DNA of 64,000 nt from Alicycliphilus denitrificans_A (lineage in GTDB: Bacteria > Pseudomonadota > Gammaproteobacteria > Burkholderiales > Burkholderiaceae_C): assembly GCF_044792555.1 (NCBI RefSeq), contig NZ_CP126238.1:2108001-2172000 (forward strand), read 5' to 3'. The notes under the pieces were generated by a model, which was not told the DNA's origin, ran no database searches, and worked only from the letters and a program-made list of their open reading frames with translations. The position numbers and the translations under genes are program-made. Positions 46,555 through 54,826 of this stretch are shown here, piece by piece (within the stretch, counting starts at the first letter, position 1; each line of letters starts with the position of its first letter).

Positions 46555-47247
46555 ATGTCTTCCTGGACCCCGCGCCGCCTGTGGGCGCTGACGCTGTTGC
46601 TGTTCGTGCTGCTGGCCCTATGGGATGCCACGGGCCTGGATCTGCCCCTGGCGCGCTGGTTTGGCTCGCCGCAGGGCTTTGCCTGGCGCCATCAGGCGCT
46701 CTTTGTGCTGCTGCTGCACGAGCTGCCGCGCATGGCGGGTGCGGCGCTGCTGGCGGCGCTGTTCGTGGGGGTGTTCAGGCCCTGGGGGTTCCTGCGCCGT
46801 CTTGCCCGAAAAGAGCGCTGGCAACTGCTGCTGGCCATTGCCGGTGCTGCCCTGGCGATTTCGGCGCTCAAACGCCTGAACACCACCAGCTGCCCCTGGG
46901 ATCTGGCCGAGTTTGGCGGCGTGGCGCGGTACGTATCGCACTGGCTGTGGAACATGCGCGATGAAGGGGCGGGCCACTGCTTTCCGGCGGGCCATGCATC
47001 GACGGCCTTTGCCTATCTGGCGGGCTGGTTCGTGCTGCGCCGCAGGGCTCCCCGCGTTGCCGGGCCCTGGCTGCTGTGGATGCTGCTGGCGGGCATGGTG
47101 CTGGGGCTGGCGCAGCAGATGCGTGGTGCGCATTACATGAGCCATACTCTTTGGTCGGCCTGGATTTGCTGGGCCTGGGGCCTGGCAGTGGATACGGCGC
47201 TGCAGCTGCGCCAGCGCGGCATGATTGCCGTTGCCACGCAAAATTAA
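46555..47247 (+). CDS. PAP2-family membrane phosphatase
   Basis: A 230-residue inner-membrane protein with about six hydrophobic segments. The phosphatase motifs are KRLNTTSCPWD, then CFPAGHAST with the catalytic histidine, then RGAHYMSHTLWSAW with the second histidine. Close relatives sit next to eptA and pmrAB genes, so it may act on lipid A or on undecaprenyl diphosphate. The ATG at 46555 starts the first membrane segment. eptA begins 56 bases downstream, after another regulatory box. Confidence 0.87.
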   Translation: MSSWTPRRLWALTLLLFVLLALWDATGLDLPLARWFGSPQGFAWRHQALFVLLLHELPRMAGAALLAALFVGVFRPWGFLRRLARKERWQLLLAIAGAALAISALKRLNTTSCPWDLAEFGGVARYVSHWLWNMRDEGAGHCFPAGHASTAFAYLAGWFVLRRRAPRVAGPWLLWMLLAGMVLGLAQQMRGAHYMSHTLWSAWICWAWGLAVDTALQLRQRGMIAVATQN

Positions 47248-47249
47248 AC

Positions 47250-47298
47250 CTGAACACGGGCTTCAGCCTGGGTTCAGCGGTGGAATCGACGATATAGA
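47250..47298 (+). promoter_or_regulatory. Regulator boxes and -10 of eptA
   Basis: CTTCAG (47261-47266), five bases, GTTCAG (47272-47277), with an inverted half-site CTGAAC at 47250-47255. TATAGA at 47293-47298 lies 15 bases after the last box, which would take the place of a -35. Only five bases then separate the -10 from the eptA ATG. Confidence 0.55.
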
Positions 47299-47303
47299 CG
47301 CTT

Positions 47304-49073
47304 ATGCCTCAGCCTACTTCCGACACTTTGGTTTCTTCTTCCCCACAGGCAAATCCCGCTACGCCCCCCCGGCATGCGCCCGGGCGCATGCGCCAGGCAT
47401 GGCAGCGGCTGGACGACTGGTTTGCCACCCCCTTGTCGGCCCAGCAGGTGGTGCTGCGCCTGTCCCTCTACCTGGTGCTCGCGGCCAACTGGCCGCTGTG
47501 GCTGCAGCTCACGCGCATTGGCGGCGCGCCCAGCATCTACATGCGTTCGGCGGCGGCGCTGGCGCTGCTCATCGTCTGCGGCATGGTGGCCATCCTGGCC
47601 TTCACCGCCTGGACGCGCGGCATGAGGCTGCTGTGGTGGCTGGTGGTGCTGGTGGCGGCGCTGGCGCAGTACTACATGCTGACCTACAGCGTGGTCATGG
47701 ACCCCGGCATGGCCGCCAACGTGCTGCAGACCGACGCGCGCGAGGCGGCCGACCTGCTGAGCCTGCGCCTGCTGCTGACCGTGCTGGCCGTGCTGGCCCT
47801 GCCCAGCTGGTGGCTGCTGCGCGTGCGCATCCCGCCCATGCGCCCGCTGCGCCAGGTGTGGCGCAACCTGGTGCTGCTGGTGCTGGCGCTCGGCGTGGCC
47901 GCGGGCACGGTGGCGGCCACTTCGCGCGACCTGGCGCCGCTGATGCGCAACCACCCGCAGCTGCGCTACCTGATGAACCCGCTGGCCAGCCTGTACTCGG
48001 CCACCGTGTCGGTGGTGCGCCCGGTGTTTGCGCGTAGCCGCACGCTGGTGCCCATGAGCGAGGGCGCGGCGCTGGGCGCCTCCTACGCCGCGGCCGCCAA
48101 GCCCCTGCTGTTCGTCCTGGTGGTGGGCGAAACGGCGCGGGCCGACCATTTCGGCATCAACGGCTATGGCCGCGATACCACGCCCGAGCTGGCCAGAAAC
48201 CAGGTCATGAGCTGGCGCGAGGTGCGCTCCTGCGGCACGAGCACGCTGGCCTCGCTGCCCTGCATGTTCTCGCCGCTGGGCAAGAGCGCGTTCGAGGCGC
48301 GCGACGATGAGTATGAGAACCTGCTGGACGTGGCGCAGGCCGCGGGCCTGGCCGTGCTGTGGCTGGACAACCAGTCCGGCTGCAAGGGCGTGTGCGACCG
48401 GGTGCCGAATGCCTCGGCCGTTGATGGCCTGGACAGCGAGGCGCGCAAGAGCCTGTGCGACGGCGGCGAGTGCCGCGACGAGGCCATGCTGCACGGCCTG
48501 GATGCGCGCCTGGCCGCCATGCCCGAGGCCCAGCGCAAGCGTGGCGTGCTGCTGGTGCTGCACCAGATGGGCAGCCACGGGCCTGCCTACTACAAGCGCT
48601 CAAGCGGCGCGGCCAAGCGCTTCATGCCCGAATGCCGCACCGAAGTGCTGGCCGACTGTGCCCACGGCGAGCTGGTGAACGCCTACGACAACTCCATCGC
48701 CGCCACCGACATCTTCCTGGGCAAGACCATCGACTGGCTGCGCGGCCAGTCCGCGCGGTACGACACCGGCATGCTGTACCTGAGCGACCATGGCGAGTCG
48801 CTGGGCGAATACGGCCTGTTCCTGCATGGCATGCCCTACGGCATGGCACCCGACGTGCAAAAGCATGTGCCCATGGTGGCCTGGCTGGATGAGGCCCTGC
48901 TGCGCCGCGAGCGCCTGTCCGCCACCTGCCTGCGCGCCGGCGCCGACACGCAGCTGACGCACGACAACCTCTACCACACCATGCTGGGCCTGCTGGACGT
49001 GCAGTCGCCTTCGTACCAACGCCCACTGGATGCCTTTGACGGCTGCCGTGGCGCGGCCTTGGTTTCTAAGTGA
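47304..49073 (+). CDS. eptA: Lipid A phosphoethanolamine transferase
   Basis: Adds phosphoethanolamine to lipid A at the outer face of the inner membrane, lowering its negative charge and the binding of cationic peptides such as polymyxin. The 589-residue protein has five N-terminal membrane segments (about 50-190) and a periplasmic alkaline-phosphatase-like domain. The catalytic threonine lies in VVGETARADHFGINGYGR. Cysteine pairs follow (RSCGTSTLASLPCMFS, then SGCKGVCDR), then metal ligands in YLSDHGESLGEYG and LFLHGMPYGMAP. The downstream hairpin ends it. It is presumably activated by the adjacent two-component system. Confidence 0.95.
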   Translation: MPQPTSDTLVSSSPQANPATPPRHAPGRMRQAWQRLDDWFATPLSAQQVVLRLSLYLVLAANWPLWLQLTRIGGAPSIYMRSAAALALLIVCGMVAILAFTAWTRGMRLLWWLVVLVAALAQYYMLTYSVVMDPGMAANVLQTDAREAADLLSLRLLLTVLAVLALPSWWLLRVRIPPMRPLRQVWRNLVLLVLALGVAAGTVAATSRDLAPLMRNHPQLRYLMNPLASLYSATVSVVRPVFARSRTLVPMSEGAALGASYAAAAKPLLFVLVVGETARADHFGINGYGRDTTPELARNQVMSWREVRSCGTSTLASLPCMFSPLGKSAFEARDDEYENLLDVAQAAGLAVLWLDNQSGCKGVCDRVPNASAVDGLDSEARKSLCDGGECRDEAMLHGLDARLAAMPEAQRKRGVLLVLHQMGSHGPAYYKRSSGAAKRFMPECRTEVLADCAHGELVNAYDNSIAATDIFLGKTIDWLRGQSARYDTGMLYLSDHGESLGEYGLFLHGMPYGMAPDVQKHVPMVAWLDEALLRRERLSATCLRAGADTQLTHDNLYHTMLGLLDVQSPSYQRPLDAFDGCRGAALVSK

Positions 49074-49079
49074 AAAATG

Positions 49080-49118
49080 GCTGTAGCGCTTTATTGATAA
49101 GCGTCTACAGCTATTTAT
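49080..49118. terminator. Bidirectional terminator formed by a dispersed repeat copy
   Basis: GCTGTAG-CGCTT (49080-49091) pairs with AAGCG-t-CTACAGC (49099-49111) around a seven-base loop, with one bulged T, and is followed by TATTTATT. It lies between the convergent eptA and AhpD-like genes. It shows the repeat family working as a terminator. Confidence 0.7.
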
Positions 49119-49136
49119 TCAATAGTATTTTCCGAC

Positions 49137-49718
49137 TCAGGCCTTCTTCTCGCGCGGTATCCGGCCCATCAGGTAGAACTCGGGGTTGGGCTGCATGCCG
49201 GCAAAGCTGGCCATGCGGTTGGACAGGCCGAAGAACGCGGTGATGGCGGCGATGTCCCAGATGTCCTCGTCGTCGAAGCCGTGGGGGTAGAGCGCCTCGA
49301 AGTCGGCGTCCTCGATCTCGTGCGCCTGCTTGCAGACCTTCATCGCGAAATCCAGCATGGCCTTCTGGCGCGGGCTGATGTCGGCCTTGCGGTGGTTCAC
49401 CGCCACCTGGTCGGCCACCAGGGGGTTCTTCTCATAGATGCGCAGGATGGCGCCATGGGCCACCACGCAGTACAGGCACTGGTTGGAGGCGCTGGTGGCG
49501 GTGACGATCATCTCGCGCTCGCCCTTGGTCAGGCTGCCTTCCTCCTTGAGCATGAGCGCGTCGTGGTAGGCGAAGAAAGCGCGCCATTCGGCGGGCCGGC
49601 GCGCAAACGCCAGGAACACGTTGGGAATGAAGCCGGCCTTCTCCTGCACCTCCAGGATGCGCGCGCGGATGTCCTCGGGCAGGGTGTTCAGGTCGGGGAA
49701 GGGATAGCGCTCGGCCAT
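49137..49718 (-). CDS. AhpD-like peroxidase-related protein
   Basis: A 193-residue protein of the carboxymuconolactone-decarboxylase/AhpD fold. The redox pair and proton relay lie in SASNQCLYCVVAHGAILR (Cys-x-x-Cys...His). Members annotated as peroxidase-related enzymes have the same length. It may reduce peroxides with an unknown electron donor. The ATG at 49718 is supported by GGAGAC upstream. It is the last gene of a minus-strand set with the DTW-domain protein 16 bases upstream. Confidence 0.85.
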   Translation of the reverse strand: MAERYPFPDLNTLPEDIRARILEVQEKAGFIPNVFLAFARRPAEWRAFFAYHDALMLKEEGSLTKGEREMIVTATSASNQCLYCVVAHGAILRIYEKNPLVADQVAVNHRKADISPRQKAMLDFAMKVCKQAHEIEDADFEALYPHGFDDEDIWDIAAITAFFGLSNRMASFAGMQPNPEFYLMGRIPREKKA

Positions 49719-49734
49719 GTTGTCTCCTGAGGGT

Positions 49735-50403
49735 TCATGTAGGTGGGGTGGCGTTGAGCATAGCCGAGCGTGCCGCGGGCCAGTACGCCTGCTGCTGCGC
49801 CATGAAGGCCTGCATGGCTGCGCCCAGGGCGGCGGTTCCGGGGTTGGCGGGATCCAGCTGTTGCAGCGCCAGTTGCGCGGCCTCCAGCGTCGATAGCTGG
49901 TGCGGTGCATGCGCTTTGCGGATGGCGTAGCGCGACGCCGGTGGCGCATGCAAGGCCAGGCGCGGCAGGGCCTGCAGCTGGGGATTGGCCCACAGCATCT
50001 TGCGGCTTTTGCGCCAGGTGCCGTCCAGCACCACGAGGCGCAGTCGCTCGGGGCAGGCCAGCCAGCCGGGCGGCATTGGCGCTGGGGCGGCGCCGGGTGA
50101 ATCGTGCGGCGTGGCCGGGTACAACAGCACTGCATGGCGCGGGGCCTGGCGGTCGGCATCGCTCCACGGCTCTATCAATGCCTGCGCCAATGCATCGGGG
50201 GCGAAGGACTCGCCCACCAGCAGGCGGCTGCCCGGCAGGCACAGGTGCAGCAGCCGCGCCGTGCCCTTGGCCTGGTGCCGCTCCAGCGGGTGCATCAGGA
50301 TCAGCACCTGCACCCGGTGCGCCACCGGCCGCACGGCGGTGCACAGGCAGGCGGCAGCGGGACGCTGGCAGCGCGGGCACAGGCTGCGGCGCGTGCCGGT
50401 CAC
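49735..50403 (-). CDS. DTW-domain tRNA-uridine aminocarboxypropyltransferase
   Basis: A 222-residue protein of the TapT/TuaA family, which adds acp to uridine 47 of tRNA. The N-terminus has a zinc-type cluster CPRCQRPAAACLCTAV. The DTW-like motif reads VVLDGTWRKSRKML. The GTG at 50403 overlaps the upstream methyltransferase stop by four bases (GTGA) and starts just before the cysteines. Later ATG codons would remove the zinc motif. Function is by family. Confidence 0.85.
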   Translation of the reverse strand: MTGTRRSLCPRCQRPAAACLCTAVRPVAHRVQVLILMHPLERHQAKGTARLLHLCLPGSRLLVGESFAPDALAQALIEPWSDADRQAPRHAVLLYPATPHDSPGAAPAPMPPGWLACPERLRLVVLDGTWRKSRKMLWANPQLQALPRLALHAPPASRYAIRKAHAPHQLSTLEAAQLALQQLDPANPGTAALGAAMQAFMAQQQAYWPAARSAMLNATPPT

Positions 50404-51032
50404 GGGCCCGGGGTCTCCAGCGCAAACAGCGGCACCTGCGCGCGGTGGCTGAGCCACAGGCCGCCGCCCATGTCGCTGAAGTGCCGCGCCAGGCCCCGGC
50501 GGTACAGGGCCGCGCGGTGGCGGTACTGGCGCGCGTCGGTCAGGTCCTCGTCGATGGTGCCGCGCTCGTAGTCCTCCAGCGTCACGGCCTCCAGGTACAG
50601 GGCGCCCTGGCACAGCCGGCCCAGGTTGTCCAGCGCAAGCCGCAGATCCTGCGCGCCCAGGTAGGGCAGCACGCCCTGGCAGATCACGAAGTCGAAAGGC
50701 GCGCCCGCCTGATAGTCCACCACCGAGCCGCGCTGCCAGCCGAAGCGCTCGCACAGGTAAGCGCTGTATTCCACTCCCTGGTACTGTGCGCCGGGCAGAT
50801 GCCGGGCCACCAGATCGCGCCACAGGCCGATGCCGCAGCCCATGTCCAGCACGCGCGCCACGGGCACGCGCAGGTAGTGCAGGTAGCTGCAGACGAAGGC
50901 GCCCAGCCGCTCGGTGTGCGCGGGGTCGATCACACGGGTCTTCTTGTCGAAATAAAAGCGCTGGTAATACGCTTCGTCGAACCATTGCTCGCTGGCTGAT
51001 TGCACGCGTGCTCCTGATGAATGTTTAGGCAT
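50400..51032 (-). CDS. Class I SAM-dependent methyltransferase
   Basis: A 210-residue protein with the SAM-binding motif VLDMGCGIGLWRDLV (~61-75), an acidic residue in YQGVEYS and a post-motif FDFVICQGVLPYL. It looks like a small-molecule methyltransferase. I do not recognise its substrate. It overlaps the DTW gene by four bases, so the two are co-translated, but a functional link is not shown. Confidence 0.8.
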   Translation of the reverse strand: MPKHSSGARVQSASEQWFDEAYYQRFYFDKKTRVIDPAHTERLGAFVCSYLHYLRVPVARVLDMGCGIGLWRDLVARHLPGAQYQGVEYSAYLCERFGWQRGSVVDYQAGAPFDFVICQGVLPYLGAQDLRLALDNLGRLCQGALYLEAVTLEDYERGTIDEDLTDARQYRHRAALYRRGLARHFSDMGGGLWLSHRAQVPLFALETPGP

Positions 51033-51085
51033 TTTTGGCGCTTAAGGCTTATCCATAAAGCGCGAATAGCTATATAAATTGAAGT
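51030..51085. repeat. Degenerate copy of the dispersed repeat
   Basis: GGCGCTTaAGGCTTATCCATAAAGCGCG, in pieces, with AATAGCTAT after it. It lies between the methyltransferase start and the MFS gene's end, both on the minus strand. Confidence 0.5.
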
Positions 51086-51088
51086 GAC

Positions 51089-52294
51089 TTAACCCTGTGC
51101 ATGGGCATGCTTGCGCTGGCGCAGCCCCTGCCACGCCAGCAGCGCCAGCACCACGGCGACCATGGGCAGCATGCCGGCGTTGATGCCGTTCCAGCCCACG
51201 CTGTGCAGCAGCTGGCCCGAGCCGAACGAGGCCACGGCCACGGTGCCGAACACCAGGAAGTCGTTGAGCGCCTGCACCTTGGCGCGCTCGGATGGGCGGT
51301 AGGCCTCGGCCAGCAGGGCCGTCGCACCGATGAAGCCGAAGTTCCAGCCCAGGCCCAGCAGCACCAGGGCGCCCCAGAAATGCGTCAGCGCCAGGCCCAT
51401 CAGGGCCAGCGCGCCTGAGGCGGCGATCAGCAGCAGGCCCAGCCCGGTGATGCTGCGCTTGCCAAAGCGCTCGATCAGCCGCCCCGTGAAGAAGCTGGGG
51501 CCGAACATGGCCAGCACATGCCACTGTATGCCCAGCGCGGCCTCGCCCACGCTGTGGCCGCAGCCCACCATGGCCATGGGCGCGGCGGTCATCAGGAAGG
51601 CCATCAGGCCGTAGCTGACCACGCCCGCGGTGGCGGCGACGATGAATTGCGGCGTGCGCGCGATCTCCGCCAGGGGCCGTGCGCCGTGGGCCGCGGCCTT
51701 CGGGGGCGCGGGCGGCAGGCGCAGCAGCATGAGGAGCGGCAGCGCCAGCAGGGCCAGGGCCGCCTGGCTGTAGAAGCTGCCGGCAAACGGCGTGGCGGGC
51801 AGGGCGTCGCGCGTCCAGATCACCACCTGCGGGCCGATGACGGCCGCGATCAGGCCGCCCACCATGACGCGCGAAATGGCGCCGGCATGCCGCGTCGGGT
51901 CGGCCACGGCGTCGATGGCGGCAAAGCGGTAGCTCTGCACGCAGGCGCCATAGAAGCCCGCCAGGGCCGTGCCCAGGCAGAACAGCGTGAAGTCCGACTG
52001 GCTGATGCCCCAGGCCGCTACCAGCCCCGACAGCATGCCCATCACCGCCCCCAGCAGATAGGCCGTGCGCCGCCCCGCGCGGTGCATGAGCCAGGCCGCC
52101 GGCAGCGTGGACAGGGCCAGCCCCAGCTGGTACAGGCTCACGGGCAGGGTGGCGGCGGAGGGCGTGCTCGACAGCATCTGCCCCACCAGTCCGCCGAGCG
52201 AAATGATGATCGGTGGCGAGGCGCCGCCCAGGGACTGGACGGCCACCAGCAGGCCAAGGTTGCGGCGCTCTAGCGCGGAGGAAGTTGTCGTCAT
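51089..52294 (-). CDS. MFS transporter
   Basis: A 401-residue protein with 12 predicted membrane segments and the usual break in the middle (residues ~185-215, a Pro/Ala-rich cytoplasmic loop). LMHRAGRRTAYLLG is the family motif after helix 2, and GRLIERFGKRSITGLG repeats it in the second half. It resembles YfcJ/YhhS-like drug or metabolite exporters, but I cannot name a substrate. The ATG at 52294 is chosen over an upstream frame of 41 non-membrane residues. It is divergent from the bio genes. Confidence 0.88.
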   Translation of the reverse strand: MTTTSSALERRNLGLLVAVQSLGGASPPIIISLGGLVGQMLSSTPSAATLPVSLYQLGLALSTLPAAWLMHRAGRRTAYLLGAVMGMLSGLVAAWGISQSDFTLFCLGTALAGFYGACVQSYRFAAIDAVADPTRHAGAISRVMVGGLIAAVIGPQVVIWTRDALPATPFAGSFYSQAALALLALPLLMLLRLPPAPPKAAAHGARPLAEIARTPQFIVAATAGVVSYGLMAFLMTAAPMAMVGCGHSVGEAALGIQWHVLAMFGPSFFTGRLIERFGKRSITGLGLLLIAASGALALMGLALTHFWGALVLLGLGWNFGFIGATALLAEAYRPSERAKVQALNDFLVFGTVAVASFGSGQLLHSVGWNGINAGMLPMVAVVLALLAWQGLRQRKHAHAQG

Positions 52295-52619
52295 GGGAAT
52301 GGAGGAGGGTACGAAGCTGTGGCGAGCGCCTATTGTGCGTGCTCGCGTCCATGCGGCGCGTGTTCTGCAGTGGATATTGCGTGCGTCATGAGGAGGAATG
52401 ATGGCAGATGACGCCAAGAAGCCGTGGTGTTCCTGTATTTGGCGTTATTTCGCACGGAGCAATCCCTATCTGGCGCTAATTTTGCTGCTGGTTAAGCGCT
52501 TTTGACGTCATGTTTTGAGCGATAGATAAAAGATTTTGTTGAAAAATGCTTACTTTTGAATGCTTTATCGAAACTTTTCATGCGGTTAGAATTTGCGCAA
52601 TACCTGCTTTGGATTCCGA
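52295..52619. other. 325-base region between the MFS gene and bioM
   Basis: Its left part is GC-rich. The right 120 bases are AT-rich and probably hold the bioM promoter. It contains a small open frame with a strong ribosome-binding site (52401-52505) and a possible partial BioR-like word CGATAGATAA (52520-52529). I see no BirA-type operator. Confidence 0.4.
52401..52505 (+). CDS. Possible 34-residue small membrane protein
   Basis: The frame reads MADDAKKPWCSCIWRYFARS, then NPYLALILLLVKRF and TGA. AGGAGG (52391-52396) stands four bases before the ATG at 52401; another ATG lies directly before it at 52398. The basic, aromatic N-terminus and the hydrophobic YLALILLLV stretch near the C-terminus are typical of small membrane proteins. 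I do not recognise a family. It is read towards bioM, which begins 114 bases further on. It could be chance. Confidence 0.35.
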   Translation: MADDAKKPWCSCIWRYFARSNPYLALILLLVKRF

Positions 52620-53405
52620 ATGCCGCCTGTCGCCTTTGTGTCTGCCGCCGCCGCAACGCCCTTGCTGGAGCTGCGGCAGCTGCATTTGCGCCGGGGTGCA
52701 AGCCAGGTGTTTGCCGACCTGAGCCTGAAGCTTGATGAGCCGCGCATCGGCCTGATCGGCCACAACGGCGCGGGCAAGACCAGCCTGCTGCGCCTGCTGT
52801 GCGCGCTGGAGCTGCCTGGCAGCGGCCAGGTGCTCTCGCAGGGGCAGGATTTGCACGCCTTGCCCCAGGGACAGCTGCGGGCCAGGCGGGTGGGCATGAT
52901 GTTCCAGAACCCCGACGACCAGATCATCTTCCCCACGGTGGAGGAGGAGTTGGCCTTGGGCCTGCAGCCGCAGGGCTTGGCGCGGCGCGAGGCGCTGGCG
53001 CGTGCCCGCGACTTCCTGGCCGCGCGCGGCCTGGCCGACTGGGCCGCGCGTGCCGTGGGCAGCCTGAGCCAGGGCCAGCGCCAGCAGGTCTGCTGGCTGG
53101 CGCTGTTGCTGGCCGGGCCGCGCACGCTGCTGTTGGACGAGCCCTACGCCAGCCTGGACCTGCCGGGCCGGGCGCGGCTGGCCGACGACATCGCCGGCTG
53201 CGCGCAGCAGGTGCTGGTGTCCACCCATGTGCTGGATCCCGTGCGCGACTACCCGCGCGTGATCTGGCTGGATGCGGGCAAGGTGCGCGGCGATGGGCCG
53301 GGGCGCGAGGTATGCGCCGCCTACGAGGCGGCCGTGGCCCAGGAGGTGGCCCATGCCCGTACCGTGGCGCGTGCTGTCCACGCGGGCATGCGCGTGGCTG
53401 CATAG
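52620..53405 (+). CDS. bioM: Biotin ECF transporter ATP-binding protein
   Basis: ATPase of the biotin uptake system BioMNY. The ATG at 52620 gives 261 residues. Walker A is GHNGAGKTSLL, the signature is LSQGQRQQVCWLAL, Walker B is LLLDEPYASLDLPG and the switch histidine is in VSTHVLDP. The assignment to biotin rests on bioN and bioY downstream. An in-frame TTG at 52593 is an alternative start without a ribosome-binding site. bioN follows after 15 bases. Confidence 0.9.
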   Translation: MPPVAFVSAAAATPLLELRQLHLRRGASQVFADLSLKLDEPRIGLIGHNGAGKTSLLRLLCALELPGSGQVLSQGQDLHALPQGQLRARRVGMMFQNPDDQIIFPTVEEELALGLQPQGLARREALARARDFLAARGLADWAARAVGSLSQGQRQQVCWLALLLAGPRTLLLDEPYASLDLPGRARLADDIAGCAQQVLVSTHVLDPVRDYPRVIWLDAGKVRGDGPGREVCAAYEAAVAQEVAHARTVARAVHAGMRVAA

Positions 53406-53420
53406 AGGGATCGGTGCGCC

Positions 53421-54014
53421 ATGGGCAGTCTCTATAGCGAACACCTCACCTGGCTGCACCGCTGGCCCGCGGGCCGCAAGCTCGCCTGCATGGCGCTCCT
53501 GGGGACGCTGCTGTTCCTGCTCTCGGCCCCCTGGGTGCTGGCGGCGGCCGCTCTGGCCTGCGCGCTGCTGTGGCGCAGCCTGGGGCCGGCCACGCGCGTG
53601 GCGCGGCGGCTCATGGTCTCGGTACTGGCGGCGGCGGCCTTGGTGGCCGTCTTTCACCTGTGGCTGGGGCGGCCCGATGTGGCGGCCGTGAGCGCGCTGC
53701 GCCTGGCCTGCGCCTCCACGCTGGGCGTGGCGCTCACCGTGAGCACGCGCCCCACGGACCTGCTGCTGGTGCTCGACGGCCTGCTCGCGCCCCTGGCGCG
53801 CCTGGGCCTGCGGCCCGAGCGCTGGTCGCTGCAGCTGGCCCTGATGCTGCGCTTCACCGAGCATTTCTTCGTGCAGTGGAAGCGGCTGGACGAAGCCCAC
53901 CGCCTGCGCACCGGCCGCCCCGGCGGCCTGCGGCTGATCGCGCCGCTCACGGTGCAGATGCTGCAGGCCGCCAGGCGCGTGGCCGACGCCCTCTACGCCC
54001 GCCTGGGCGGGTGA
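53421..54014 (+). CDS. bioN: Biotin ECF transporter transmembrane protein (EcfT)
   Basis: A 197-residue EcfT-type membrane protein: four to five hydrophobic segments in the first half and a cytoplasmic coupling region with RFTEHFFVQWKRLDEAHRLR and the Ala/Arg-rich helices near the C-terminus. It is shorter than group II EcfT proteins, as BioN usually is. It sits between bioM and bioY. The usual close link to bioY is broken by a 188-bp MITE-like element. Confidence 0.87.
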   Translation: MGSLYSEHLTWLHRWPAGRKLACMALLGTLLFLLSAPWVLAAAALACALLWRSLGPATRVARRLMVSVLAAAALVAVFHLWLGRPDVAAVSALRLACASTLGVALTVSTRPTDLLLVLDGLLAPLARLGLRPERWSLQLALMLRFTEHFFVQWKRLDEAHRLRTGRPGGLRLIAPLTVQMLQAARRVADALYARLGG

Positions 54015-54027
54015 AGGCCGTTTTTTC

Positions 54028-54215
54028 ATGGCTCAAGTAGTGATATCTGTTGATTCGCCTGGCCACGGCATGCAATGTCTGCAGAGCCCGTCATCCCCGC
54101 GCAGGCGGGGATCCAAGTGCTGCACAAGCAGTTGTTTCGTCACTGCGGTGGATCTCCCCGCTTTCGCGGGGATGACGGCGGTTTACTTGTCAACAGAAAT
54201 TGCTACTTGAGCCAT
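54028..54215. mobile_element. MITE-like palindromic element between bioN and bioY
   Basis: Terminal inverted repeats 54028-54053 and 54190-54215 (begin ATGGCTCAAGTAG, end TCTGTTGA in the same sense) agree at 23 of 26 positions. Inside is a head-to-head doublet of a REP-type unit: CCGTCATCCCCGC (54088-54100) is perfectly complementary to GCGGGGATGACGG (54166-54178). Each half also folds alone (CCCCGC/GCGGGG). TTTC stands directly outside both ends (54024-54027, 54216-54219), a possible 4-bp target duplication. It has no coding capacity. Confidence 0.65.
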
Positions 54216-54241
54216 TTTCATAACCAACCCAAGGATCTTCC

Positions 54242-54826
54242 ATGACCACTGCCGTATCCCGCAAGGCCTCCCACTCCATGGCGCTGGTGGCGCTGTTCGC
54301 CGCCCTCATGGCCGTGATGGGGCTGATCCCCAAGATCGACCTGCCGCTGGGCGTGCCCATCACGCTGCAGTCGTTGGGCGTCATGCTCGCCGGCTGCCTG
54401 CTGGGCGCGCGCCGGGGCTTTCAGGCCCTGCTGCTGTTCCTGGCGGCGGTGGCGGCCGGCCTGCCGCTGCTGGCGGGCGGGCGCGGCGGTCTGGGCGTGT
54501 TCATGGCCCCTTCGGCCGGCTACCTGGTGGGCTATGCGCTGGCCGCGGGCGTGACCGGTGCGCTGATGCGCCTGCTGCCTCAGGCCACGCCGCTGCGCAC
54601 GGCGGTCAGTGCCTTCATCGCCTCGGCACTCGGCGGCCTGGTATTCCTGCATGCCATGGGCATCGCGGGCCTGGTGCTGCTGGCGCAGATGCCGCTGGAC
54701 AAGGCCTTCATGGCCGACCTGGTGTTCGTGCCGGGCGACCTGATCAAGTGCGTGCTGTGCGCCGTGGTGGTGCACACCGTGGCCAAGGCGCTGCCGGACT
54801 GGCAGTTTGGCGGGCGTGAGCGTTGA
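54242..54826 (+). CDS. bioY: Biotin transporter substrate-binding protein BioY
   Basis: S component of the biotin ECF importer. A 194-residue membrane protein with about six hydrophobic segments. LPLGVPITLQSLGVMLAG is the family's biotin-site loop, followed by GCLLGARRGFQALLLFL and GRGGLGVFMAPSAGYLVGY. The ATG follows CAAGGAT. Its stop overlaps the start of the ligase gene by four bases (TTGA), so the ligase, thiolase and nitroreductase are translated with it. Confidence 0.94.
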   Translation: MTTAVSRKASHSMALVALFAALMAVMGLIPKIDLPLGVPITLQSLGVMLAGCLLGARRGFQALLLFLAAVAAGLPLLAGGRGGLGVFMAPSAGYLVGYALAAGVTGALMRLLPQATPLRTAVSAFIASALGGLVFLHAMGIAGLVLLAQMPLDKAFMADLVFVPGDLIKCVLCAVVVHTVAKALPDWQFGGRER

